Assembly (NCBI GenBank): GCA_030737875.1
Contig: CM060911.1
Coordinates: 110,216,625 to 110,280,624, forward strand
DNA: 64,000 nucleotides
Source: Allium sativum
Lineage: Eukaryota > Streptophyta > Magnoliopsida > Asparagales > Amaryllidaceae
Reading direction: 5' to 3'
The notes beneath the pieces were generated by a model. It did not search any database. It saw only the letters and a program-made list of their open reading frames with translations, and was not told where the DNA came from. The translations under genes and the position numbers were made by a program. Positions 46,003 to 57,769 of the stretch are shown here, piece after piece. The stretch's first letter is position 1. Every line of letters begins with the position of its first letter.

Positions 46003-49000
46003 ATATCCTCATCCTCGGTAGTCAACTCGGTCAACCCGGTCTCCTCAAGCTCTATGCCCTTTGTTGCTGAAACTTATCATGTTAAGCAAAATACAATTGA
46101 ATATAGATAACACTATTTTAATTAAATTGTAACTTTAAGTTAACTATGTTTTACTTACATATGCATCATGTGCCTTGGCATTATGCTCCCAAGAGTAGGA
46201 AACTTAGCCTATGTCATCAATTTGACTCACGGCATGTGTGTGCTCAAAAACATCCCAGTAAAACACAAGAACACCACGTTGTCTCTCCTAAAATATACAC
46301 ATACGTAAATTAGAACTTAAAGTTAAACCAACTATAACTTATTACTTGAAATATATCTATAACTGTGTAATTAATGAATATACCATGTCCTCGCGATGGT
46401 GCTGGAATGACTTGGAGTAACCGCGATGTGTAACAACGTTTTTGCTCCTATTTGCTGAACTCCTCGCGAATGCGGCCTATACATTTAAATTTTAAAAAGT
46501 GTTTTATTTTGATTTATATATTAATTGAGTAGAACAAATTAAATTAAATATGCAGTAAATTTAACTGAAACTCCTCATTATTCCACCAAATATGCAAATC
46601 GTCCCACTTCACGTTCATCCAATCTGGTTCCCCCCCCTCCCGCTGATTTGATGCTATTCATTGTTTCTCTGTAATTTTTTGCCACTTTACTGTTCCAGTG
46701 GCGCTTTACGAGATCAATATCTGTATCTTGAAGATCCACAGCACCCCGCGTTTTTTTAAAATAGCATAAATATGAACTGAACAAATAGGAGCTTGACTAC
46801 TTAATGTAATAAATGAATATCACACATACCAAAAAATCTTACCAAATAGTCTCCTTGACAATTTCTGGTATCGATGTTCATGTGGGCCAACATGAAGTCT
46901 TACAATCTTGATAAGGGTGTTTTGATATCGTCAAGACTGTATTAGAAGGCTCTAACTGAAAACCCCTGTGTTAAACGAAAAATAAATCATTTCATGGCTA
47001 CTATATATATTTATATAATTTATTGTTCAAAAATTAAATTTATATTTGAAACTTAATACTTACCCTCTGTTGGTTTTTGGCTTAAGCCACACCGCAGGAC
47101 GTGATAGCTCCTACGATGGACCACTGTCATCGCCACCTACTGCACCATGAGACATCATACCTGTTACAGACAACAATATAACATAACATAAAGGTCTATG
47201 TAAAACAAATAATATGACATAACATAAGACGACTATGTGATATAAATAATATGAGACATGACATAACATAAAATTATCACATTATAACAAACAGTATGAC
47301 ATGACACATTGTTATCTTTTTAAAATGAGGATTATTGGTTAGTCCTCGCTACTTTCATATTCTGACTCTATTTCTTTCTATATATATGGTTCATCTATAG
47401 TCTCAAATGCTTCAATTAATGCATTTAGAGGTCCAAAATCTGTTTGATCACGGTTATTACTATTCCTTTATTTTCCTTAACATCTGCTTGATAAGCTTGG
47501 TCCTCGGGAATATTACGTTTGTCAAAAAATAAACCTTGCCTTTGTTTTTAAAACAGCTGACCAATCTACTTTGTCTCTTCTTATAGATGGATAAGAAACA
47601 TAATATACTTGAGGAGCTTGTTTGACAAATACAAAAGGATCATACTTATAATAACGCGAAGTATGTTTTATTTTTATAAGATTATATTTTGGGTACACGT
47701 TGATTTCAAAACCTAGAACGTTGTTGAACTAGTTGCATTTAAACAAAAATACTTCTTCCGCGGGTCATGTGAAATATGTCAATTGCAGAACTTGAGTCTA
47801 CACCATAAAAATCGTTTATATGGTCATTTAGATTATCACTACCTTTAACAAATACACCATATTGTTAGTTAATTTTTCAGCACCATATTCTTTAGTATTA
47901 AATTTATATCCATTGACAAAAAATATTGGATATGTCTTGATTTTCCTTTTTGGTCCCATTGCTAAATGCTTCAATCCTTCATCTACAACACAATTTGTTG
48001 TATCAAAAATATAATTAGTAAATCATGTAGTGAATTCTTCGTTGATATGTCATTTGGATATTGTGATTCGTAAATGTTGCAATTATATGACAAATGTTAC
48101 ATTATGATTAAAGATAAAGTACGTGTATAGATGATATAAGTTCATTACCTAACGAACAGTGCAATTTCAGTGTAATTGAGAAGAATATATGTGTGTGTTG
48201 CATTATAATCTCTATCATCTAGACATTCTTCCATACTTCTGCCAGAAGACCGACCATGTTTTTTATAAATAGGTAAAGTCGCTTTCCAATCATCTTGATC
48301 ATTGCCTTCATCATTACGCGTAGTACTTTCAAATGACATGTTCACATGATCACTAAAATAATGAGAGAGAGAAAAAAATTCTTCTTTGATGTATGATTTG
48401 CAAATTGAACCTTCAACTCGAGCTTTCCGTCTTATCTTTTTCTTTAGATGATTTAAATACTTACTTAAAATTATTGTAAATTAATTTTTCATATATTTCA
48501 TTAACCGATATTTAGTTAACTAAATATTAATATACCTTTCAAATGGATACATCCATCCATATTGCACAGGCCCTTAAGATGTGCTTCTAGTGGAAGATGA
48601 ATAGGTAAATACTCCATAACATTGAAAAAAACCTGAAGAAAATATTTTTTTCAGTTTGCAGAGCGATATACGGATTTCCTCCTCTAGTTTACATAGACGA
48701 TCAATTTTTAATGTTGACTATGTAATAGAACAAAGCTCTTTATAGAATAGACTAAGCTCTGTTACAACATTCCAAACTTTTACCGGCAACAGTTCTTTGA
48801 AAGCGACGGGTAACAAATTTTTCATCACAACATGACTGTCGTGGCTTTCCATTCTGCTAAGTTTATTGTTTTCATAGTCGACAAATCTACGAAAAATGGA
48901 AGATATACCATCTGGGAATCTTAATCCTTCCACCTATTTTAGAAGTATTTTAACTTGATTATTGTCCAGTTCATAACACGCTTTTGATTTTTTGGTGTCA

Positions 49001-49613
49001 TTTGGCTTTATATGAAGCTCAGAATGATTATATATTACTTCGATATCACGTCTTAATTTCAAATTATCTGTCGTCTTCCCTTTGACATTCAAAATTGTAT
49101 TAAACACGTTACCAAACACGTTTTTCTCATGATGCATCACGTCAATATTATGATGAACCAAGAGATTTTTTCAATAAGGCAACTCAAAAAATATGCTTTG
49201 CATGCATCAATTAGAATCGATGATTCACCTTGAATTTCAGTTTGTTCTCATATTTCATGTATCTTTGGATTGTTCTTTACAAGTTCATAAATATCTTCAC
49301 TTGACCATACCGTAGGTATCTCAAAATTTCATGCCTGTTAGTTATAAAAAATTCTTATCCCTTCTTAAAGGATGATTCATATGAAGAAAGCATCGATGAC
49401 TGTCAAACATGAAATTTTCTTTTCATGAGGTAAAGAAAATTCTCTTGTTTCTTCCATGCAGTAAGGACAAGCTAAATGACCAGTCGTACTCCAACCTGAA
49501 AGCATTGCGTACGTAGGAAAATCGTTGATTATCCACAATAGAGAATCATACGTACGAAAGTTCATTTTTGCGAAATATCGTATGTTTCTACTCCTTCGTA
49601 CTACATTTTTTTT

Positions 49614-50362
49614 AGGGTACTTTTGGCTCACATCCCTATTATAGTTTCAAATACACTCCACGTCCCTCCTCAAGTTTCCATATACTTCTGCCCCCTATTT
49701 TTTCCTTGCGCCTCCTGTTTTAAAAACTTACGCCTCCTTCAATTTTTGGCCAAAAAAATGTGGCTGTCAATAAAAAATATATATATAAAATCTGGAAATA
49801 ATCCCAGAAGTCCACGCCAATTAAAATAGAAAAGTTGCATACATGTATGCAACTATTACCAATAGTTGCACGCATGTATGCAACTATTGCACAAAGGAAA
49901 TTCAGCTAACATTTTGCTTGCAGATATGTTGCACACATGTGTGCATGCTTTCTGTTTTATTTGCACCCTTGAATGCAAATAAAAATGAACTGAGTTGCAC
50001 TGGTATGAATTATTGCACATTTTTATGCTAGAATTATGTAATAATTGCACTGAAATATGCAAATAAATCAACGTAGATGTAAAAACTTGAATACTTGCAC
50101 ATACGTATGCAATAAAATTCATACACGTGCATAATATTATGCATTTAACTGCATTTTCGCTATTTACTATTGTTTTCTTGGTTTTTCTGTGTTTTTTGTA
50201 CTGAGTTTTTTGTTGAATGCATAATTTATTTAAATATTAATTTATGTATTTTTTATATATTTTTTTACCTATTTTCAAAAAATAGGGTCTAAATTTATAA
50301 TAAGTTTATGACCGGACCTGAGCCTAATTAAGTTTGGTTTTAGGGATGTGTGCATAATATCC
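49614..50362. mobile_element. Short non-autonomous TIR element (possibly Mutator-like) inside the TNP2 gene
   Basis: The ends are imperfect inverted repeats: left AGGGTACTTTTGGCTCACATCCCTA, complement of the right GGATATTATGCACACATCCCTA (ten-base core CACATCCCTA). It is flanked by T8 (49606-49613) and T9 (50363-50371), consistent with an 8-9 bp duplication of a T run. Removing it joins the two transposase pieces in frame through lysine codons. It holds no gene and contains many TTGCA/TGCAA palindromes. The superfamily call rests only on the duplication length. Confidence 0.65.
49833..50150. repeat. Cluster of TTGCAYNCATGTRTGCAA-type palindromes
   Basis: Imperfect inverted repeats such as TTGCATACATGTATGCAA (49835-49852), TTGCACGCATGTATGCAA (49866-49883) and TTGCACACATGTGTGCAT (49929-49946) are followed by looser copies to about 50146. 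All are within the short TIR element. Confidence 0.75.
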
Positions 50363-50432
50363 TTTTTTTTTAATTCTTCAATCAACGGTTGTAAATAAAC
50401 ATTGATTGCTTGTGTTGGACCATCATGACCGG

Positions 50433-53400
50433 TGTAACGACCCACTATTTCAAACATTTCAAATCAAAAATAAACCACACATATCAGACCTGAATTTGCT
50501 CAAAACAGTGAATAGTTATTTTATCTATTAAGGAAAATACAAATCAGAACACTGAATCACATACACAGAAACAGAGTATATAGTAGCGGAAACATAATAG
50601 TACATATGTTCATACATGATACATATAAGTACTTAATGAGTAATAAGCTCATAAAAAGACAGAGCACATATAGATAACTGATAATAACCTGGATAACTAG
50701 ATAGCTGATAACTGAAGGTGGTCCAAAAGATGCAAAACTCCCAGATGCGTCACGAACGACTGATGTGCTCAAGCTGACCCAAGCATAAAGTCAAAGAAAC
50801 AATACACTCAGGTCAGGACTAATATTCTAATATAAGTGAATCAAATCAAATGACATGTTCATTGAAATGTACAGTAACTTAAAGGATGTTTGGGATTTCC
50901 ATCCTCTAAGGATCCGTGAAGCTAATACATATAATAGTACGCTATTATGATAATGTCTATTCAGTAAAGTAAATATAATGAAAATAGCGTAAGCGGAGTT
51001 ACCATATTACCCTTACGCATTTTATAGGTATCACAGCCTATACAGTATCATAAATTTACAGCACTGGTGTTATCAGAGGGTACTCAATAGAAAGCAATAC
51101 TAAATCAAAATCGTATGAGGCTCGCTTAGGAAAATTTGATAAGGCACTCGAGCCAATACCCGGGGTAGGAGTTTACCAGCTGTACTCCCGGACCGGTGGT
51201 AACACATAGCAGCCACTACCGCCTACCTCGGAACACACTCCCAAATCAAAAGGGGTACCCCAAATCATCGACATAGTCGTATAAATGGTATCGGAGAAGC
51301 GTGTCCGATCAGAGGTGCGACCTCAATTAGTCACGGTATAGCTCCTGTTTTAGTCATTTTAATTATGACCCAAAGGTCAAAGCTATATCATTATCGTTCA
51401 CCTTCGTCAATACAGTAATTGCCTCTAAGTCATCATGTTTCGTTTTGAATACGTCATCACATACACAGTTATTAAAGTGGCATCTGCACTGGTAGAGAGT
51501 ATGCCACTTACCGACTCTGGTCTCTTTAACAACCAATGCTTACATTCTCACACCGGGGTCATTGATTCAAAAATCATGTTTCAGATAATCAATTTATTCA
51601 GGTACTTCCTAAAATCGCTTACTCAATTAAATTATCCTTGGTTCGATAAAATTTCAAATCCGATACTCATAATTATCTTTATCACACACTTGGTTCGAAG
51701 TTCAACTTCCATAAATATAGTTAATGCTTGAAATTTTTCAACGCTTTGGATTCTCTAGACTGGATTGGACGTAGGTTCTATTTGAAGTCATAGAATATAT
51801 GTTTAAAATAGTTTAGTTTGAAAATAGTGTGTATATATATATATATATTAAGTTGAAAATAATGTATATATATAGTCGAAACCCACTATAAATCCATATA
51901 GTTAAAGTAACCAGATTATTTACAAAGGAAGATTTACAAAATCAAGTATTCTCAAGGATAAACGATTTTCCCCAAACCATTTTAACTTGCATTTCACATA
52001 TCCTTTCCACATGGTAAATTCTCAACCAACTTCTTCGTTAGTTGTTAATAAAAAATGATGACTTGCTAAATCCCAATTTGTTAATTAAACCCATTTTCAT
52101 CACGACTTAAGCATATTTCTTTTATACTTGAAATTTAACAAATTTCATTTTTGACTAAAATCCTTCTTGCAATAAATGGCGAAAATCATTTGCCAAGTCG
52201 TACATTAACATATGTTCCAAACATTTAAACCAATCTTTGCAAATTCTTTATATTGAATGATATTAGGTTTAAATTTTCACATTTTCAAATTTTAGTCGCA
52301 TTAAGTACCGAGTTTATGAAAAATTCATTTAAAACAAATTTAACCTTGAGTGTTAATTTCATAAAATCACTCTAAAACTTATTTACATACAAATTTGGAT
52401 TTCTAAATTTTTTTAAACCATTTCCTTTAATATTTCATATGCTATAGGAAAACTTTATAAAAATCCATTTACAAAATCGCTATAATATCTTAAAATAACT
52501 TTACTGACCACGGTGTCTATATATTATTTTCTATCCTATGGTCAAGTGGTATGGATATTTATCATTTCAATCTGTTCTTTTAAATTATTCTGATCCCGGG
52601 TATGTATCATTTCAACCCGCATCCCAAATCGATTCGAATATACAGGGGTTCGGGTATTTATCATTTCAACCCGTAATGGTTTCTAATCTAGGGAAACTTG
52701 TATGGTGAGAAAATAAACATAGCATGTCAAGCATACATCCATATTGTGTCATCTGAGATAACAGTGTGTGCGTTGCACGTGTACAATCACAAAGCAACAA
52801 ATCTAAAACACCATAACATTTCATTCTACATTCCAAATTTTTAATTCACTTAATAATCAATTAGTCGCGAGTGAGAAAACTCACCTGTCGTGGAAAACAA
52901 GAAAAACACGAGCGAGCAAACAATGATGATGCTATCCATGGTCAAAGGAGGATATCAACAACCTAAAATCAAACGGTGAAATTTAATACGCAAAGATCTC
53001 CAAAAATAGAGCACCCTCAAACCGTTCAAAATATGTTTCCGTCGGACTAATGCCACAAAGAAATAGACAATATATTTTTATTTTCTGGGTATACTTACGT
53101 ACACATGCACCTAAGTTTTGCGCTCTAACATTACAGCTAAGACAAGACTCACGCTTGCAACTATTGTCATGCTGCATGCATCCACTTTTCTTCTCTATTA
53201 TTATTATTATTATTATTATTCACTACTTGCGCATGAAAACTATTGGCAAAAATGCGCCCAAACACAACAAAGGATGATGCTACAGGCAACTAAAATGGAT
53301 TTGTAACTAAATTGTTCATCACGCATGCAGGCCTTTGCATGCATCCCAAAAGTAGAGACAAATAAGGTGAATTGCAACTACTACCTACTGTGCATGCTTT

Positions 53401-54341
53401 CATTTCATTTTTCCTTTCTCTTTTTATTATGGCATACAAAAGGATCTACTTACATATATATATACATAAGTATATACATACTGTTAAAAGCATTGTAAGG
53501 AGTAGAGACCAAAGAACTCACAGAAAATAAGAAAAGGATGCAAAGAGCTCACGACAATTGGAATAGCTATCTGGAAGTGAGGATGCTGGGGCTCGGATGG
53601 TTAAAGTGCAGCACAATATTAAGCTGTTCACATATATACACTAATCATATACATGCATGTATCCTAATGTGAGCAAGACAAAGAAAAAGGTGCATAGAAA
53701 CTCACGCGAACCAAACTCAAAATGCTGGATGGGGTTTGGATGCGATGGACGGTGAGAATGTGATGGGAAGGCACACCCCGTTTTTTTTATTCGGTTCGAA
53801 ATTTCTTGCTAAAGCAAGATGAAGACTAGAGACAAAAATGCGGACGGGAAGACCAAGCATAAAGAATAGTGAATATATATAGGAAGGGTGCAGATGGAAT
53901 TTGGAAAAGCAACGTGGAGAGATTTTAGCTGAGTGACAAGGAACGTGTACAACTTGGTCAAATATACTACCAAGTGTCCTTTAAGCAATTAAATAAATAT
54001 TGTTTTAACCCTTTCATGTTTGAATTAGGGTACATGATGGTTTCAACCGTGAGTAGCACAGCACTATTACTTCCATGCATTGATGGTTTGAAAATAGTTT
54101 TTTTTAAGTATAGAGAGTTACATTCATATGTATTATAAAAATTTAAGGGCACCGATGGTTTACGCAATGAGCGCACTAATAACGATATCTGGTTAACACG
54201 CGTTTTCAGCTTTGCGCGCTACCGATAAGCAACGCCGAATTCTCGGACACTAAAATTTGCACTAATAAAATAAAATAATTTTTTCAAAATTTATAAATTT
54301 ATAAATTTATTTTTAATTCTTAAATTTCCGAGATCGTTACA
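50433..54341 (-). repeat. 3' LTR of the Tekay element
   Basis: Plus-strand ends are TGTAACGACCCAC and GAGATCGTTACA. An AT microsatellite lies near 51830-51850, an (ATT)n tract near 53197-53220. Short open frames here are not genes. Confidence 0.9.
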
Positions 54342-54383
54342 TCCTCCCCCACTTCAAGCTTTTCGTCCTCGAAAATGAATTGA

Positions 54384-55940
54384 TCAAATCATCGATAACC
54401 GAGTAGATATAGATAAAATGAATAATACCTGGGTAAATAATTCCGGATTTGAATTACGCATGCTCTCCTTTGTCTCCCAAGTACAGTCTCGATCATCGTC
54501 ACTACACTGCACTTTGACTAAGTTCACCGATTTTCTTCTAAGTTGCTTTGAACCTCTATCGACTATACGAAGTGACCTCTTCTCAATAGTCAAATTAGGT
54601 TCAATATTTAAGCTATCCAGTGTAGTTGGCTGTACATAAGAAGAAGGATCATGTAAACATTTTCGAAGATGGGATATATGAAACACATTGTGCACTCCTG
54701 CAAGCTTCTCAGGTAACTCAATGCGATAAGCTAATGAACCAATCTTCTCTAGAATACGGAATGGACCAATGAATCTAGGAGCTAGTTTTCCTTTCCCTCC
54801 AAATCGAATTACGTTCTTTAATGGTGAGATCTTCAAAAAGACCTGATCTCCTACTTCGAACTCCAACTTCTTTCTTCTTTTATCTGCGTACTTCTTCTGA
54901 TGGTCTTGAGCAATTCTCATCTTATTCCTGATATCAGCGACTTTCTGTGTCGCTTCCATAATCATATCTGGTCCAAGGGGTAAACAATCTCTAGATTCAA
55001 TCCAAAAAGCGGGCGATTTACATGGTCTACCGTACAAGGCTTCAAACGGTGATTCTTTAATGCTTGCTTGGTAACTGTTATTATACATGAATTCAACAAG
55101 ATGAATATGGTCTTCCCAAGATCCTCCATAGTCATGGATACAAGCACGAAGGAGATCTTCCAATACCTGATTTAATCTTTCCATTTGACCATCGGTCTGT
55201 GGATGGTAGGCAGTGCTAAGATCTAATTTAGTACCCAAGGCTTCCTGAAATGCTTTCCAAAATCTACTTGTGAAGATCGGGTCTCGATCAAAGACGATGC
55301 TAGAAGGAACTCGGTGCAATCTAACGATTTCTTTCATATATAACTCAGCTAGGCTCGATGCGGTACGACTTGCTTTAACAGGGAGAAAATGGGCTGACTT
55401 GGTCAATCTGTCTACGATTATCCAAATGCTCTCATGTCCCTTTCTTGTCCTAGGGAGCCTGTCAATAAAATCCATGAAAATTTGATCCCACTTCCAACTG
55501 GGAATCTCAAGAGGTTGTAATAATCCAGCTACCCTTTGATGATCAGCTTTTATCTGCTGGTAGGTTGCACATCTACTAACATAACGATAAACATCTCGCC
55601 TCATACCACTCCACCAAAACAACTTCTTCATATTCTGGAACATCTTATTTATCCCTGGGTGTATAGAGAGCTTCGACCGGTGGCTTTCTCTTAATACTTC
55701 TTGCCTTAGGTTATCCACATTAGGAACGCATATGCGACCATTGATCCTCAAAACCCCTTTGTCATCAATTTGAACCCCCATTCCATTATGATTATACCTC
55801 CCTTTTCTACGAACATTTTCCTTTATAAGCTTAAGCTTTGGATCTTCATCTTGCATTGCTGTTATACAATCCATAAGAGGTAATGAAACTGAAATATGAC
55901 ATAACATAGCCTTCTTCTGACTCAAAGCATCTGCTACCAC
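54384..55940 (-). pseudogene. Tekay integrase with C-terminal chromodomain
   Basis: A 518-residue open piece. The HHCC finger reads HRSKLSIHPG ... CATYQQ, with Tyr where the last Cys is normal. Core catalytic residues are present: D in MDFIDRLP, D in FDRDPIFTSRF and E in TDGQMERLNQ. A GPF-type segment follows (FIGPFRILEKIGSLAYRIEL), then VFHISHLRKC. The C-terminal VKVQCSDDDRDCTWETKE is the chromodomain, which in these elements guides insertion toward heterochromatin. Directly upstream a TAG at about 55941 interrupts the frame inside PGKA-VVADAL. Confidence 0.85.
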
Positions 55941-56001
55941 CTACGCTTTTCCTGGAGTGTAACTAATATCGAGGTCATCGGAAGCGAGAAACTCAAGCCA
56001 A

Positions 56002-57117
56002 CTAACTTGCCTTTGATTCAGGTCTTTTTGGGAGAAATATATATTTAAGAAGTTGATGGTCGGTAAATAACTCGAATTTGGTTCCTAAAAGATGGTGTCT
56101 CCATAATTTCAAAGCAAACACTATTGCAAGTAATTCCAAATCGTGGGCAGCATAATTGGCTTCATGATTCTTAAGCTGTTGACTTGCGTATGCGATCACT
56201 CTTCCATTCTGCATCAGAACGACTCTCAAACCTTCTTTACATGCATCAGTATAAACTGCAAATACTTCATTTCCATTAGGGACTATAAGAACAGGTGCAG
56301 AAGTAAGCCTTTGTTTTAAGTCTGCAAATGCAACTTTACACTTATCGCTCCAAACAAAATTAGCATTTTCTCTTGTCAAAGGTGCGACAATATGGGAAAA
56401 ATTCTCAATAAACCTTCTATATTAGCCAGTGAGTCCTAAGAAACTATGAACCTCAGTTGCATTTTCAGTTTTCTTCCAATCATTGATCGCAGCGATTTTG
56501 GCTGGATCAACCGAAATTCCATTTTCATAAACTATATGGCCAAGATAGCGTACTTCTTTCTGCCAAAAATTACATTTAGCAAATTTGGCTTTCAATTGGT
56601 GGCTACGGAGAGTTCCAAGAACATATCTCAAATGCGACTCATGCTCTACTTCTGATTTAGAAAAGACTAGAATATCATCAACGAAAACAAGGACGAATCT
56701 ATTGAGGACTTCGTGGAAAACTCGATTCATGAGATCAACAAAGTAGGCTGGAGCATTAGTCAAGCCAAATGGCATAACTAACCATTCGTAGAAACCACTC
56801 TCTGTACAAAAGGCTGTTTTGGGAATGCTTTCTTCAGCTACTCTAAGCTGATGGAAACCAGAGGCAAGATCGAGTTGAGAGAAGACTTTAGCTCCATAGA
56901 GCTGATCGAACATATCGTTGATTCGAGGCATTGGGTATCTGTTCTTTAAGGTAAGTTTGTTTAGTTCTCGATAATCGACACACATCCTAAGCGATCCATC
57001 TGATTTGGTCACAAACACCACAGCGGCTCCCCATTCGGAATAACTTGGTCTAATAAGCCCTTTCGAGAGTAAATCTTCAAATTGCACCCTCAATTCAACT
57101 TTTTCTTTTGGCGCCAT
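56002..57117 (-). pseudogene. Tekay reverse transcriptase and RNase H, frameshifted
   Basis: RT is in 57117-56422: [50 protein letters not shown], and the active site [10 protein letters not shown] intact. RNase H follows at 56379-56002 ([36 protein letters not shown]). Breaks: a stop at about 56421, a TGA just upstream of MAPKEK near 57118, and a one-base shift near 56033 in a T/AT-rich spot. After that shift the pol frame resumes toward the integrase. Confidence 0.85.
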
Positions 57118-57120
57118 TCT

Positions 57121-57670
57121 TCATTGAGGGGGAACTACGGGACGTGCTCCAGGGATAAGGTCTATACGGAATTCAATTTCTCGTTTAGGAAGAAGGCCCA
57201 TTATTTCACCAAACACATCGGGATAATCTTGAAAAATTGGGGTGAAACAAGGATCGTCGGGATAAGAATCAAGTGAGAATATAAAGCTTCCTGCGTACTC
57301 TATTGGCATAAGACATACGATCGTTAGTTCATTACCTTGGTCATCTATTAAAGAAACAGTTCGGGATCTATACGAGATTTCTACTTTATACTTCTTCAGT
57401 CAGTCGTCGCCAAGTAGAATATCAAAAGCGTCAAAACCAAGAACATAGAATTCACCAGTGAAACAATGAAAGTCAAAAAGAAGTTTAACCCCTTTACAAA
57501 TCTTGCTAAGGTGGGCTGGACCTCTAATCGGATTGGATACATACAACGATTCAGATGCTAACGCAGGCTTTAAAACTTCTTCAAATTTATCACAAAGATT
57601 CATAGAGATAAAACTATGTGAAACACCAGTGTCGAATAGCACACGAACATGATGAGAAATAAAGTGAAAG
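57121..57670 (-). pseudogene. Tekay protease and protease-RT linker
   Basis: 57642-57400 contains VLFDTGVSHSFIS-type active site (DTG) and FDAFDILLGDD, the closing block of the gypsy protease. After a TGA replacing a Trp codon (near 57400) the frame continues to the linker 57309-57121 (FQDYPDVFGEIMGLLPKREI), which leads into RT. Confidence 0.8.
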
Positions 57671-57769
57671 CACTTTAAAGCGTACCTTTAGTGTCATCAC
57701 CGGTGGGAGGAGTGGAAGATGTCATAGTAAAAACTCCGGATGTGGTTCTTTGTTCTAAGTGGGGCAGTT

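Larger units (their letters stand above)
36920..46007 (-). mobile_element. Ty1/copia element with near-identical LTRs but decayed coding region
   Basis: LTRs of 1458 bp each lie at 36925-38382 and 44545-46002. A target duplication ATATC flanks them (36920-36924, 46003-46007). On the minus strand the 5' LTR ends TTTTTCCCAACA and is followed by ATGGTATCGGAGCA, a variant initiator-Met-tRNA primer site (44531-44544). The polypurine tract AAGTGGGAGAT precedes the 3' LTR (38383-38393). I count about eight base differences between the LTRs (about 0.6%), so insertion was recent. Yet pol is broken throughout and most of RT is gone. Confidence 0.92.
36577..47158 (-). pseudogene. TNPA-like (Transposase_24 type) gene of the CACTA element, split by a copia insertion
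   Basis: The gene likely starts at the ATG at 47158-47156 (MMSHGAVGGDDSGPS, then a TAG, then ELSRPAVWLKPKTNRG). Further exon pieces lie at about 46784-46578 (VKRHWNSKVAKNYRETMNSI, LDEREVGRFAYLVE), at about 46480-46385 (KNVVTHRGYSKSFQHHREDM) and at about 46290-46150 (GVLVFYWDVFEHTHAVSQID). The C-terminal exon, at about 36760-36577, holds a coiled-coil like IAELNERDRRHEEQIE and ends SSSGRES with TGA at 36579-36577. A copia element (36925-46002) separates the last exon from the rest. In En/Spm this class of protein binds the subterminal repeats and helps the transposase. Stops show it is dead. Confidence 0.7.
35874..50432 (-). mobile_element. CACTA (En/Spm) transposon, left part, with three later insertions
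   Basis: The terminal inverted repeat CACTACAAGAGG begins at 35874. Subterminal repeats of the type AACCGTTGGAAA, in both orientations, fill 35895-36150, as expected for transposase binding sites. Minus-strand genes are a TNPA-like (Transposase_24) protein and a TNP2-like transposase. The element is interrupted by a copia element (36920-46007), a short TIR element (49614-50362) and a Tekay element (from 50433). Its other end is not in the window. The three-base target duplication would be TAT (35871-35873) but cannot be checked. Confidence 0.85.
47339..50432 (-). pseudogene. TNP2-like transposase of the CACTA element, 3' part, broken
   Basis: From high to low coordinates: a piece at 50432-50364 reads GHDGPTQAINVYLQPLIEEL. 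After the inserted TIR element, 49613-49377 continues NVVRRSRNIRY, then LLWIINDFPTYAMLSGWSTT and LACPYCMEET, the core of the TNP2 (Transposase_21) domain. 49161-48934 (NIDVMHHEKNVFGNVFNTIL) and 48933-48718 (FPDGISSIFRRFVDYENNKL, ESHDSHVVMKNLLPVAF) correspond to the C-terminal DUF4218-type domain. A DUF4216-type trace (QAPQVYYVSYPSIRRDKVDW) lies near 47640-47560. The last frame ends SEYESSED with TAA at 47341-47339. The N-terminal part is beyond the Tekay insertion. Stops and shifts separate most pieces. The intact protein would cut at CACTA ends. Confidence 0.8.

Noticed and set aside
54418..55485. Plus-strand frames across the Tekay integrase
   Set aside because: Shadows of the strongly supported minus-strand integrase frame.
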